From Lysobacterales bacterium (GTDB lineage Bacteria > Pseudomonadota > Gammaproteobacteria > Xanthomonadales > Xanthomonadaceae): DNA of 64,000 bases. The position numbers were made by a program, and so were the translations under genes. Where the stretch lies: contig JAGRJY010000043.1 in the NCBI GenBank assembly GCA_020442465.1, forward strand, positions 62,001-126,000, read 5' to 3'. This document shows, in pieces, positions 16,726 through 25,309 of this stretch. The first letter of the stretch is position 1. Each line of letters starts with the position of its first letter. Under the pieces are notes generated by a model that saw nothing but the letters and a program-made list of their open reading frames with translations, was not told the origin of the DNA and did no database searches.

Positions 16726-18102
16726 ATGACGACCTTCTCGACACTGCCCCTCGACCCGCGCCTGCTGCCGGGCCTGGATGCCCTGAACCTGCAGACGCTG
16801 ACCCCGATCCAGCAGCAGGCCCTGCCCGCCTTGCTGGAGGGACGCGACCTGCTGGGTCGGGCGCCGACCGGCAGCGGCAAGACTGTGGCGTTCGCCTTGG
16901 CGCTGCTCAGCCGCATCGATCTCGGGCTCACGCGTGTGCAGGCCGTGGTGCTGTGTCCGACGCGCGAACTGGCCGATCAGGTCGGCAAGCAGATCCGCAA
17001 GCTCGCGGTCGGCCTGCCCAACCTCAAGCTCAGCCTGCTGTACGGCGGCGTCGCCCTGCAGCCACAGATCGCCTCGCTGGCGCAGCACGACCCGCACGTG
17101 GTGGTCGGCACGCCGGGACGCATCCAGGAGCTGCTGCGCAAGAAGCACCTGCACCTGCGCTCGGTGCGCACCCTGGTGCTCGACGAGGCCGATCGCATGC
17201 TCGACATGGGCTTCGAAGAAGCCATGCGCGAGGTGGTGGGTCGCATCCCGGCCGACCGGCAGACGCTGCTGTTCTCGGCAACCTTTCCCGACGCCATCCG
17301 CGCGATCGCCGACAGCCTCATGCGCGAGCCGGTGGAAGTGCATGTCGAGGGCGCCGCGTCCGCGCCGAAGATCGAGGAATGGTTCTACGAGGTGACCCAC
17401 GGTCAACGCATCGAGCACCTGATCGCGCTGCTCCGCGCCCACCAGCCCGATGCATGCGTGGTGTTCTGCAATACGCGTCAGGACGTGTCCGACGTCGCCA
17501 CGCAGCTGCAGGCGCAGGGCATTTCCGCCTTGGCCCTGCACGGCGATCTGGAGCAACGCGAGCGCGACGAAGTGCTGGTGCGCTTCGCCCAGCACAGTTG
17601 CCGCATTCTGGTCGCCAGCGACGTCGCCGCCCGCGGCCTGGATATCGTGCATCTCGATATGGTGGCGAACTTCGAGCTGCCGACCGACGCCGAGTCCTAC
17701 CAGCACCGGATCGGCCGCACCGCGCGCGCCGGCCGCGATGGCGTGGCGATCAACCTGGTCTCGCCGCGGGAGATGCCCCGTGCCCTGGCGTTGGAGAAGG
17801 CCCGCGGTGCCGCCATCAACTGGGGCCGCATTCCACCCCCGAGCACGCGGCAGGACCCCGCCCTGCCCGCGCCGATGACCAGCCTGCGCATCGACGCCGG
17901 CAAGACCGACAAGCTGCGTCCGGGCGACATTCTCGGCGCGCTGACGGGCTCGGCCGGGCTTCCCGCAAGCGTGGTCGGCAAGATCGACATCTTCCCGACC
18001 CGATCCTACGTCGCCATCGCCCGCGATTCGGCAGGCAAGGCGCTCGACCGACTGCGCCTCGGGCGGATCAAGGGCCGCAATTTTCGCGTGCGCAGTCTGT
18101 GA
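16726..18102 (+). CDS. dbpA: DbpA-type DEAD-box RNA helicase
   Basis: A 458-aa protein with all DEAD-box motifs in order: Q-motif region LTPIQQQALPALLEG, Walker A APTGSGKT, PTRELADQ, GTPGR, DEAD within VLDEADRMLDMGF, SATFP, then in domain 2 VVFCNTRQDV, ASDVAARGLD and HRIGRTARAG. The C-terminal 75 residues (TSLRIDAGKTDKLRPGDILG onward, ending RIKGRNFRVRSL) match the DbpA RNA-binding domain, which targets hairpin 92 of 23S rRNA during assembly of the large ribosomal subunit. That tail distinguishes DbpA from other helicases of the same size. ATG 16726 is the first start that leaves the normal short N-terminus. Confidence 0.95.
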   Translation: MTTFSTLPLDPRLLPGLDALNLQTLTPIQQQALPALLEGRDLLGRAPTGSGKTVAFALALLSRIDLGLTRVQAVVLCPTRELADQVGKQIRKLAVGLPNLKLSLLYGGVALQPQIASLAQHDPHVVVGTPGRIQELLRKKHLHLRSVRTLVLDEADRMLDMGFEEAMREVVGRIPADRQTLLFSATFPDAIRAIADSLMREPVEVHVEGAASAPKIEEWFYEVTHGQRIEHLIALLRAHQPDACVVFCNTRQDVSDVATQLQAQGISALALHGDLEQRERDEVLVRFAQHSCRILVASDVAARGLDIVHLDMVANFELPTDAESYQHRIGRTARAGRDGVAINLVSPREMPRALALEKARGAAINWGRIPPPSTRQDPALPAPMTSLRIDAGKTDKLRPGDILGALTGSAGLPASVVGKIDIFPTRSYVAIARDSAGKALDRLRLGRIKGRNFRVRSL

Positions 18103-18140
18103 GAGCGCGTCGGGTATGCGCCGACGACTGACGCGCCATC

Positions 18141-18238
18141 GCGTTGATCTGAGCCTGGGTAGAGCGTGCTGTCATCGGACTCAAGCTTCGCCCGTTCGCG
18201 CGCGCCCCCTGAGAAAGTGCGCTCTGACCCCTGTTTCA
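18141..18238 (+). repeat. direct repeat A flanking the toxin-antitoxin module
   Basis: About 97 bp that recur nearly identically at 18986-19081 in the same orientation. The shared part runs from GCGTTGA through GAGCGTGCTGTCATCGGACT and GCTCTGACCCCTGTTTCA, with only a few substitutions and one 2-base gap. The right part is a copy of the dispersed GTGCACTCTGACCCC motif. Confidence 0.85.
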
Positions 18239-18246
18239 AACGCCGC

Positions 18247-18313
18247 ATTGAGCGTCCGATGGCCGACATCATCTCAGGAAACATCGAATCACGTCCCATC
18301 GGTCCGCTCTAAC
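18247..18313. repeat. attC-like or terminator-like imperfect palindrome, copy 1
   Basis: The arms GAGCG.TCCGATGG and CCATCGGTCCGCTC can pair around a loop of about 35 bases. It lies 7 bp beyond the antitoxin stop codon, on the downstream side of that minus-strand gene. A related sequence at 48304-48370, roughly 65-70 percent identical by eye and sharing GACATCAT in the loop, also follows a minus-strand gene. Substitutions between the copies fall evenly on all codon positions, which argues against coding. It could be an integron cassette recombination site, a terminator, or another structured repeat. Confidence 0.5.
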
Positions 18314-18319
18314 GCGTAG

Positions 18320-18619
18320 TTAGTTAGCAGCGAAGGTAATTTTCAGACCCAGAGCGTGGGCAACCTTACTCACGGTGGCGAAGCTCGGATTGCCAGAGCC
18401 CGAAAGTGCTTTGTATAGCCCCATGCGGGTGAGACCAGTTTGCGCAGCCAATTGCGTGATGTTCCTCGCTCGCGCGACGTCACCAAGTGCCGCAAGAAGA
18501 AGTGCAGGATCGTCTTCTTCTGCGCAGGCCGTGAGGTATGCGGCGATGTCTTCTTCTGACTCGAGGTAGTCAGCAGTGTCATAACGACTGAAGGTCTCTT
18601 TGGTCTTGGCCATGCTCAT
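18320..18619 (-). CDS. antitoxin, HI1420-type addiction module antidote
   Basis: A 99-aa protein with a short N-terminal toxin-binding part (TFSRYDTADYLESEEDIAAY) and a Cro/C1-type helix-turn-helix (NITQLAAQTGLTRMGLYKALS, then GNPSFATVSKVAHALGLKI) typical of the 'probable addiction module antidote' family. It binds the toxin and represses the shared promoter in characterised relatives. ATG 18619 overlaps the toxin stop (ATGA), so it is translated from the same message directly after the toxin; toxin-first order is normal for this family. Both genes sit between two near-identical 97-bp direct repeats. Confidence 0.92.
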   Translation of the reverse strand: MSMAKTKETFSRYDTADYLESEEDIAAYLTACAEEDDPALLLAALGDVARARNITQLAAQTGLTRMGLYKALSGSGNPSFATVSKVAHALGLKITFAAN

Positions 18620-18912
18620 GTCTCCCAGCCAGCTGCGATCTCGGTAGCAAGCCGGATATCTTTGCTTTGAGAGGACTTGTCTCCCCCGCAAAGCAGCAGT
18701 ATCAAGGTCTTGCCCTTGAACGTGTAGTAGACGCGGTAACCAGGGCCGTAGTCGATCTTCAGCTCATTGATACTCTGCTTGAAAGTACGGAACTGGCCCG
18801 GGTTCCCGAGCGAAAGGCGCCTGATACGCACTTCGATCCTGGCCTTGGCGTCACGATCTCGAAGACCCCGCAGCCACGCGTCAAAGGTGCTGCTCTTCAG
18901 GATCTCGTACAT
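18616..18912 (-). CDS. toxin, HI1419/HigB-like RelE-superfamily mRNA interferase
   Basis: A 98-aa protein of the RelE/HigB fold. Its stretches FDAWLRGLRDRDAKARI, RRLSLGNPGQFRTFKQSINE, GYRVYYTFKG and LLLCGGDKSSQSKDI match the phage-Gp49-like killer family. Such toxins cut mRNA, usually on the ribosome; here that is known from the family, not shown. ATG 18912 starts at the conserved MYEILKSSTF. The upstream 70 bases contain a GTTGACACGATGTCAAC-type palindrome around 18935-18955, a good candidate operator for the antitoxin. GTTAGGT (minus strand, 18977-18971) lies further upstream. Confidence 0.92.
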   Translation of the reverse strand: MYEILKSSTFDAWLRGLRDRDAKARIEVRIRRLSLGNPGQFRTFKQSINELKIDYGPGYRVYYTFKGKTLILLLCGGDKSSQSKDIRLATEIAAGWET

Positions 18913-18933
18913 GTGCAAGAGCGTAAACTGCAG

Positions 18934-18956
18934 TTGACATCGTGTCAACTGCGGTT
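18934..18956. promoter_or_regulatory. palindromic operator candidate upstream of the toxin
   Basis: AGTTGACATCGTGTCAACTG reads as an inverted repeat (GTTGACA..TGTCAAC) centred about 33 bases upstream of the toxin start. Antitoxins with a Cro/C1 helix-turn-helix usually bind such palindromes to autoregulate. It also contains a TTGACA-like -35 element. Binding is inference. Confidence 0.55.
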
Positions 18957-18985
18957 GACTTCGCCCTGCTACCTAACACGTGATT

Positions 18986-19081
18986 GCGTTGACTCGAGCC
19001 TGGGTCGAGCGTGCTGTCATCGGACTCAAGCTTCGCCCCTTCGCGCGCGCCCTGAGAACGTGCACTCTGACCCCTGTTTCA
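18986..19081 (+). repeat. direct repeat B flanking the toxin-antitoxin module
   Basis: The second copy of the repeat at 18141-18238, same orientation, ending GTGCACTCTGACCCCTGTTTCA. The two copies bracket the toxin-antitoxin pair and its downstream palindrome. This is expected if the segment was inserted into, or duplicated together with, one original repeat. Confidence 0.85.
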
Positions 19082-19094
19082 CCCATCGGTCGCA

Positions 19095-20075
19095 TCAGGG
19101 CACGATCAGCACCTTGCCATCACGCTCGCCCGCCGCCGCGAGTGCCACCGCCTGCTTGATCTCATCCACCGTGAACGTCGCCGCGATGCGCGTGTGCAGG
19201 GCGCCGCTGGCGATGCGCTGGGCGATGTCGCCGAAGACCTCCATCTGCTGCGCGGGCGTTGCGCTGCGGAACCACTTGGCCAACCAGAAACCGCGCAAGG
19301 TGACATCACGGAACACGAAGTTGGCCGGCGAAACCTGACACGGCTCGCCACTCATCATGCCGTAGTTCACCAGCACGCCACCCTCGGCCAGACACGACGC
19401 CAAGCGATCCGTCGCGGCGCCACCCACGGCGTCGATGCCGAGCCTGACTTTCGCCCCGCCGGTGGCCTCGGCCACCCGTTTGGCGAGATGGTCGCCGTCG
19501 ACCAGCACCACGTCACCGCCCTCCGCCTGCACGCCAGCCACCGCCGTGTCGCGACGTACGATGTTGACCGTCTTCAGGCCACGACTCGCCGCGATCTGCA
19601 TCAGGTAGGAGCCCACGCCCGAATTGGCCGCGTTCTGGATCACCCAATCACCTGCTTGTAGGTCGACGAATTCGCGCAGCATCAACAGCGCAGTCGGCGG
19701 ATTCACCGTCATCATCGCCAGTTGCTTCGGGTCGGCGTCATTCGGCAAGGGCATCAGCCGTTTGGCTTCGGCCACGACGTGGGTGGACCAGCTGCCGCAT
19801 CCCACCGGCAACAACACGGTCTGACCCACCGGCGGCCCTGCGGTGCCCGGCCCCAGCGCCGCGACCCGGCCCACGCCTTCGTTGCCCCCGATCGCGGGCA
19901 GCGGCGGCAACACCCCGTACTGTCCGGTGATCGTCAACACATCCGAAGGGTTGATCGGCGCCGCCAGCACCTCGATCAAGGCCTGGCCTGCAGCCAGCGC
20001 CGGCACCGCACATGACACGGCCTCGATCAGATCCTGCGGCACCGGGCCGCGTTGCGCATAGCTCGCTCGTTTCAT
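19095..20075 (-). CDS. MDR-family NADPH-dependent oxidoreductase (MECR/quinone reductase-like)
   Basis: A 326-aa zinc-free medium-chain dehydrogenase/reductase. It has the N-terminal catalytic GroES-like fold (VLAAPINPSDVLTITGQYG, GNEGVGRVAALGPG) and a Rossmann domain with NAANSGVGSYLMQIAASRGL as the nucleotide-binding turn, followed by IDAVGGAATDRLASCLAEGG. GYxxxPPLPAIGGNEGVG and the TVNPPTALLML segment resemble mitochondrial-type trans-2-enoyl-CoA/ACP reductases, which reduce enoyl thioesters with NADPH. A quinone-reductase role is the alternative. It starts at MKRASYAQRG, a normal family N-terminus, and is transcribed alone. Confidence 0.85.
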   Translation of the reverse strand: MKRASYAQRGPVPQDLIEAVSCAVPALAAGQALIEVLAAPINPSDVLTITGQYGVLPPLPAIGGNEGVGRVAALGPGTAGPPVGQTVLLPVGCGSWSTHVVAEAKRLMPLPNDADPKQLAMMTVNPPTALLMLREFVDLQAGDWVIQNAANSGVGSYLMQIAASRGLKTVNIVRRDTAVAGVQAEGGDVVLVDGDHLAKRVAEATGGAKVRLGIDAVGGAATDRLASCLAEGGVLVNYGMMSGEPCQVSPANFVFRDVTLRGFWLAKWFRSATPAQQMEVFGDIAQRIASGALHTRIAATFTVDEIKQAVALAAAGERDGKVLIVP

Positions 20076-20394
20076 GTTGGCGCCCAGGTCGGAGAAGCGC
20101 CTAGCCTAGGCCTTTGGCGAGGACGTGTCAGGTTGTTCGGCCTGCGGCGCGTGAGCGTGCGGGTCGATCGGGCCGCGTCTATCTCGAAGACTACGGGCAC
20201 TTCCGAGACGTGCTCCGCTGGCGCAAGTCGGAACCCCCCGCATGGATGTCCAACCTCTCTGAACCTCTCTGCTTTCCCCTTATCGGTCCCTGACAGCCTT
20301 CCTTCCAGATGCTACGAAGCTAGACCCCCGTTTGCTCGCGGACCCCGTTTGCTCGTAGTACGAGGCATCGCTGAAACGAAGTTTGCGGCACGGC

Positions 20395-20469
20395 TCATTG
20401 GACCGGCATCCCTGCCTCCGCCTCACGCAGAAACCCGATGATCTGCTCTTCCGAAAATCGCGTTCTCAC
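20395..20469 (-). pseudogene. IS3-family orfA N-terminal fragment
   Basis: From GTG 20469 the minus strand reads VRTRFSEEQIIGFLREAEAG followed by MPVQ and a stop: 24 residues that match the start of IS3-family OrfA transposases (RxxRFTEEQIIxxLxEAExG). AAGGAG stands 7 bases upstream, as in intact copies. The rest of the element is absent. The remaining 590-bp gap (20076-20665) holds no other gene; GACCCCCGTTTG-type fragments lie at 20316-20360. Confidence 0.75.
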
Positions 20470-20665
20470 GTCCAATCTCCTTGTTCCGGGGGATTGGACT
20501 CCAAGTCGCTGCGCTACTCAAAACCGGGGGGACGTCGACCACGACGTCCCGTTCGCCAGCGCGAAATTGTCCCTGGCACCCTTTCGCGCGAGGTATCGGG
20601 CCGTTCGCACGCCACGGCCAAGGGCACGCAACCCGACCTTGGCCGACCTGAACGCTGCTCGCGCC

Positions 20666-22084
20666 CTACACGCCCTGACGCCGGGCCTCCAGCGTCGCCT
20701 GCGTGGACAGAATGGTCCGTCTGGAAACGGCGAACTGATAGGTGGCGAAGACAGGATCTTCGGCTTCAAGGTACTGCTGAACCGAAATCAGGTCGGTGTC
20801 GGCAAGGTGATCCTCGAGCAGTCGATCGGGGTGATCGCAGCCGAAGATGAACCTTTCCCCCAGCTCATCCATGCCCTCGAGGAACCGGGCAATGGCGGGA
20901 TTCCCGACGGCGCCACTGACCACCGACTCGCGAACCCAGTCTGACCACAGACAACTGTCGGGGTGCTGCAGCACGCGTGCGATCGCACTGAGGATCGCAT
21001 CGTTCTGCGCTTGATCGAAGTACATCGAACACCCTTCGTAGATCACGCAGGTCGGCAAGCGCGGATCGAAATCGCAGTGGTTGAGCAGCAGCTCATCGAC
21101 AGCGTGTCGGGTGAAGTCAGCGGCGATCATGCGCCTCGCGGCCAAGGGTGGATCCTCCATCATCGAGATGACGCGAGCGCGCTCCTCCAGCATCTCCGGC
21201 AGGTCCAGTTCGAAGAACAGTGGATTGTCCAGTGCGCCGAACAACCGAAATGGCCGCATGTCCAGACCGGCGCCCAGAATGACCACCTGGCGCAACCCCG
21301 GTACGCTGGCCAGCGTCTCATCGCCGTGCCGGGTCCGCGAGGAGACCATCGTCTGCAGCTGCGGCAGGATCCCCTTCAGTCGCCGCGCCAACAGTTCTCC
21401 GTGCGGGCCAGCCGCTTGACGGTCGTAGGCCGCGTCGATCCGGAAGCGACCGGTGTCGGAGGAAGCCCTCAACCCCGCGATCATTCGCGCGGAGGCATTC
21501 AGCCTGTGCTTGAACAACGGCGAGACCCTCGAGTTCTTGGCGGTCGGACGAAGCTGGATGGAGGGCTGAGCGAAGTACTTCATCTCCGCCTCCGCCACCA
21601 GATCGCCATTGGCGGTGAAGGTGACCGGGAGCGTGGCCAGCACTCGTTTTCCGGCGAAGTAGCGTTCGCAAACCAGTCTGGCCATGTCCTCCGGGATGCG
21701 ACAGCAAGCACGAAGATGACCCGTGCTCGGCATCCGATACCGGACGTCCATGGCCGCCAGCCACATCGATGCAGAGTTCTCGTCGGTGCACCGATGAACG
21801 CCGGCGAGAGGGATCCCGCGAAGCAAGCTGGCCAAGGCCAGCCCGCCGGTGTAATCGGCGGACAAGGAAATCAGCGCGGCTTGATGCGTGCCGTGTTGAT
21901 TGGTCGAAGCGGAACAGATCGGCAGCTCGGACATGCACAGCCCCTCGTCCACCCGGGTGACGCGCCACTGGACGGCCTGCAGGACCGGGATGGCCTTGTG
22001 CAGCAGGATGGTCATCAACTGTGGGTTAACTCGATCACGATAGTCTTCCTCCCAGGTGATCGATGGACGTGCGTGCGTGTTCAT
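20666..22084 (-). CDS. hotdog-domain / leucine-carboxyl-methyltransferase-like fusion protein
   Basis: A 472-aa two-domain protein. Residues about 20-175 resemble DUF4442/hotdog thioesterase-like proteins (NQHGTHQAALISLSADYTGG, where HGT and ADYTGG occupy the usual helix and active-site positions). Residues about 190-470 are a class I SAM methyltransferase of the LCM/Omt type: VVILGAGLDMRPFRL is the SAM-binding loop, FFELDLPEM carries the ribose-binding acid, and VIYEGCSMYFD is the post-motif. GGAGG 6 bases upstream makes ATG 22084 the start, not the in-frame codon 35 residues earlier. Together the domains suggest methylation of an acyl or carboxyl metabolite; the substrate is unknown. Confidence 0.78.
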   Translation of the reverse strand: MNTHARPSITWEEDYRDRVNPQLMTILLHKAIPVLQAVQWRVTRVDEGLCMSELPICSASTNQHGTHQAALISLSADYTGGLALASLLRGIPLAGVHRCTDENSASMWLAAMDVRYRMPSTGHLRACCRIPEDMARLVCERYFAGKRVLATLPVTFTANGDLVAEAEMKYFAQPSIQLRPTAKNSRVSPLFKHRLNASARMIAGLRASSDTGRFRIDAAYDRQAAGPHGELLARRLKGILPQLQTMVSSRTRHGDETLASVPGLRQVVILGAGLDMRPFRLFGALDNPLFFELDLPEMLEERARVISMMEDPPLAARRMIAADFTRHAVDELLLNHCDFDPRLPTCVIYEGCSMYFDQAQNDAILSAIARVLQHPDSCLWSDWVRESVVSGAVGNPAIARFLEGMDELGERFIFGCDHPDRLLEDHLADTDLISVQQYLEAEDPVFATYQFAVSRRTILSTQATLEARRQGV

Positions 22085-22190
22085 GGGTTCCTCCGGATGA
22101 AACGTGACACCGAACAGACGGGCGACAGATGTGACTGGCAGGTGCTCATGCGTGGACGAAGTGACCGGGCCGATGCCAGGCGCATGCAAC

Positions 22191-25136
22191 TCACAACGGG
22201 CACGGCCCGGGTCCCGGTGGAATGGGCGGCAGCGGCTCCGCTTCCAGACCGTCGCGAAAAATCGCGGCTTCGACCACCCGCAGCCGACATCTCACGTCGA
22301 CCTGCTGGGGGCGCGCATCGGTGACCCGAATGTCGAAGTCGAACTCGCCGACCATTTCGGAGCCGCCGGTCAGGCGGCCGCTATCATCCAGTTCGACGCA
22401 GCCCGGCAGGCTGCCGGCGATCAGGCTGTAGGTGATGGGCGGCTTGCCGTTGAGCGTGGGGATCGCGTAGTCGAGTGAGTCGCGGTTCGAGATCAGCGGC
22501 GGCGCGCAGTCCGCTTGCAATCCCCGGTCGTCGACCAGACTGGTGGAGGTGTTGCTTGTCGCTGGTAGCAGCAGTGGCGCACGCACCGCCAGCACCAGGC
22601 TGATGGTGGTGCCGATCGGCGAGGGCTGTTGATTCGCATCGGGCTCGTCACGCAGTTCGTCGTTGCGCAGCAGCAGTTGCCAGCTCTCCTGCGGGCCAAT
22701 CGCGAACGAGGGCGGCTGAAGCGCGAGATCATCCAGCGCCAACGCCAACCACGAGGTGCTTTCACCCTGCGGGCAGTGCCAGGATTGCCCGTCCTGCACG
22801 CCATCGACAAAGGCGGACTGCAGCAGGCTGTCGGTCACCAGCTCCAGCAGATTGACGTCGTAACTGGCGGGAAGTGCGGCGTCCAGCGGCGGAGCGCTGC
22901 AGCGCAGCTGGCGGCCCGGCGGCAGCAGGACGGAGCGGAACACCGTGTGTTCCGGCACCCGACCGTAAACGAAGGCGGCCTCGGCCACTGCGCTGCCACT
23001 GTTCCGCTGCAAGCCGGTGAAGGAGAGCTCGCCGCCGGGCACCAGTGTTGGCTGGTCCGAAAGCGTCGAGATCTGCAGGATGGGCTCGCCGATCAGCTGC
23101 AGCGCGCGCGCTGCCGTTGCCGTCGCATCCGGGCATTGGCCACCATCAACGTGCACGGTGCCGCTGATCGTATGCGTCGTATTGCTCACGATGCCTGCCG
23201 GATAACGCAAGGCCACGCTGGCCCGGCGAGTAGCACCGATTGCGATCGGGTCGAGCAGGATTGCCAGGTCACCCACCGCTGCCTGACTGGCATCGACCTC
23301 GCCGCCGCTGGCGCTCACAAACTCCGGGTGCTGCAGGGCGCCGTTGATCGACAGCGGCGGCCAACTCAGCAACAGCAGCGGCTCAGGGAGGCTGGAGGCG
23401 CCGTTGTTCACGACATCGAAGTTGACCTCGATGGGTGTGCTGCTCCCGGCGCTGGCGACGTTGGCGCCGCTGGCGACCAGTGCAACCGCGGGCGTTGCGC
23501 CCCCCAACCGCAGCGGCTCGCTGTCCCCGGTGGTCAGCGGCTGTGGCGTGATCCCGACTTCCGTGCCACCGGGTGCGGTGAAGGCATGAACCTCGGTGTG
23601 AACGATCGCGCTCACGCTGGCCAGCACACAGTTTTCGCCCAGCGATTGCAGCCCGATGCGGGTCAGCGCCGGATCGCTGCCGGCGGGCTGGTCCAGGTGA
23701 TACACCGCAAGCCAGCGGATCGCAGCGAGGTCTGCTGGCGGCTGCAGGTCAAGTCCGGTCCAGAAGTTGTTGCCTTCGCCATCGATGCTCGTGGGCAGCT
23801 CGGTGTTGCCGATCACCGCGCCCAGATCGACCGGTGGCGGGTTGTCGGGATCGGCGAACTGCGGTGCGGTCGTGGTTGCGTAGAACACCCGTCCCTGGCT
23901 GCTGGCGGGCAGGCTGACGTCGGCAAGCCGCAGTCCTGGAGGAATCTGCAGTCGATGCAGGATGTCGCCCAGCGCCGCGGCACCAGCGTTGGCGAATCGA
24001 AGGCCGAGGCTGAAGCCCTCGCCCGCCGCCACGCTCGCAGTCGGATGGTCGTCGGCACCCGCGTTGATCAGCAGTGCGCCGCCGATGTCGTCACCGACCG
24101 CGAGTGTAGCCAGTGGCGTCGAATCGATTCCGATGACTACGTCCTCGCCGGCGTTGACAGCAGCACTGCGCGCACTGTCGAGGGCGGCACTAAGGCTCAA
24201 GGGCGAGCCCGCGGCGATTCCCGCAGCAAGCTGCAACTGGACGCTACGCTGCTGGCTGCCGCCGGGCGTCAGCGCCGGCAGCGCCCAGATCACCGCCGGC
24301 TCGGCCGGCAAGGGGCCATCGCCATCGGCATCGAAGGCGGGGTCGGCGACACCGTCATCGCCAATGTTGGTGATGCGACCGATGCATGCGGCGGCGCCAT
24401 CACCCGCCAGATCACACAGCGGCTGCAGGCGCAGCCAGGTGCGCGGCTGATGCAGGGTTTCCGTACCCAACGCACTGCCGTTGCCTGCGCTTACCAGCAG
24501 CTCGACGATCTGTCCCGGGTTGGCCTGGGGCACGCCATCGACATCGACCCAGCCTGCCCCGGTGTTCAGTGCGACTGCCGGCCTCGGCGTCGCCAGTGTG
24601 TTGGTGCCGCGCAGCAGGCTTTGCGGCATCGACGGCGAATTGCTGGCGCGGGCGAAGCCCAGCATTTCATGGCGGGTGCCATTCAGCGCTCCCGACGGGA
24701 TGCGCACGCTCGCGTTGAAGGCGAAGACGGCGCCCGCCGCGATCGTGCCCGGTGTCCAGTACAGGGAGTGCGCTGGTATCTCGACGCCGGCAACGCTCAG
24801 CGCAACGGCGGTGAACTGGCCGCCGTTGCTTGCGCTGACATACTGCAGCGACTCGTTCTGGCCAAAATCTTCATCGAGCAGGGTAGTCAGACTGATCCAG
24901 CCGACCACGTCCTGCGCTGCCGCCGCCGCGCTCACGCCAATGCGCAGGCGCAGATCGATCTGGCTGCCAGCGTTGGCGCTGGCCGCCGGTGGGTCCAATG
25001 CGACGTTGATCACCGCCGAGGTGCCGAGCGGCACGTCCAGCGCGGTGGCCGGTCCGGTGGCCAGTCCAAGTATCGCCAGCAGCGCAAGGGCAACGCGGCT
25101 TCCGTGGCGCGGTGATGACACAGTTGCTGGATGCAT
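22191..25136 (-). CDS. large exported beta-repeat protein with IFRDGLE motif
   Basis: A 981-aa protein with a signal peptide (about 16-36, ending PATALDVP) and then successive beta-sandwich-like modules of about 120-180 residues, each with an anchor such as AGSQIDLRLRIG, PGQIVELLVSAGNG, AGEGFSLGLRFANAG, GSSTPIEVNFDVVNNG and PGGELSFTGLQRNSG. These resemble DUF11/CARDB-type repeats of surface proteins. A putative Ig-like module closes the protein, followed by AAIFRDGLE and a Pro-rich tail. It is probably a secreted or surface structural protein. GAGGA upstream supports ATG 25136. Sequence from 25137 to 25309 shows no gene. Confidence 0.72.
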   Translation of the reverse strand: MHPATVSSPRHGSRVALALLAILGLATGPATALDVPLGTSAVINVALDPPAASANAGSQIDLRLRIGVSAAAAAQDVVGWISLTTLLDEDFGQNESLQYVSASNGGQFTAVALSVAGVEIPAHSLYWTPGTIAAGAVFAFNASVRIPSGALNGTRHEMLGFARASNSPSMPQSLLRGTNTLATPRPAVALNTGAGWVDVDGVPQANPGQIVELLVSAGNGSALGTETLHQPRTWLRLQPLCDLAGDGAAACIGRITNIGDDGVADPAFDADGDGPLPAEPAVIWALPALTPGGSQQRSVQLQLAAGIAAGSPLSLSAALDSARSAAVNAGEDVVIGIDSTPLATLAVGDDIGGALLINAGADDHPTASVAAGEGFSLGLRFANAGAAALGDILHRLQIPPGLRLADVSLPASSQGRVFYATTTAPQFADPDNPPPVDLGAVIGNTELPTSIDGEGNNFWTGLDLQPPADLAAIRWLAVYHLDQPAGSDPALTRIGLQSLGENCVLASVSAIVHTEVHAFTAPGGTEVGITPQPLTTGDSEPLRLGGATPAVALVASGANVASAGSSTPIEVNFDVVNNGASSLPEPLLLLSWPPLSINGALQHPEFVSASGGEVDASQAAVGDLAILLDPIAIGATRRASVALRYPAGIVSNTTHTISGTVHVDGGQCPDATATAARALQLIGEPILQISTLSDQPTLVPGGELSFTGLQRNSGSAVAEAAFVYGRVPEHTVFRSVLLPPGRQLRCSAPPLDAALPASYDVNLLELVTDSLLQSAFVDGVQDGQSWHCPQGESTSWLALALDDLALQPPSFAIGPQESWQLLLRNDELRDEPDANQQPSPIGTTISLVLAVRAPLLLPATSNTSTSLVDDRGLQADCAPPLISNRDSLDYAIPTLNGKPPITYSLIAGSLPGCVELDDSGRLTGGSEMVGEFDFDIRVTDARPQQVDVRCRLRVVEAAIFRDGLEAEPLPPIPPGPGPCPL

Positions 25137-25309
25137 GTTGCGTTCCTCTAGCCGCCGCTGGTGACGCGGCCACGCTTCTGAATACGGAATTCGATGGCTG
25201 CTTCTGCCACCGGCGCGTGCAATCGGATGTCGCGCATTCGCCAGCCGGCGCCCGCAGGCGGCCTCGACGCGACGACTTGCGGCCGGTTGGGCAAGCTTTG
25301 AAGAGCAGC

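Noticed and set aside
15847..17706. 619-codon open frame on the minus strand across the amidohydrolase and dbpA
   Set aside because: Translation is Gln/Arg/His-rich low complexity and antisense to an unmistakable DEAD-box helicase; typical of high-GC DNA.
18241..18313. Plus-strand peptide ERPMADIISGNIESRPIGPL and its counterpart at 48304 as protein C-termini
   Set aside because: Differences between the two copies fall mostly on first and second codon positions, so the shared feature is the palindrome and not a protein.
22629..25115. 828-codon plus-strand open frame
   Set aside because: Antisense to the 981-aa exported protein, which has a signal peptide, ribosome-binding site and repeated beta modules.
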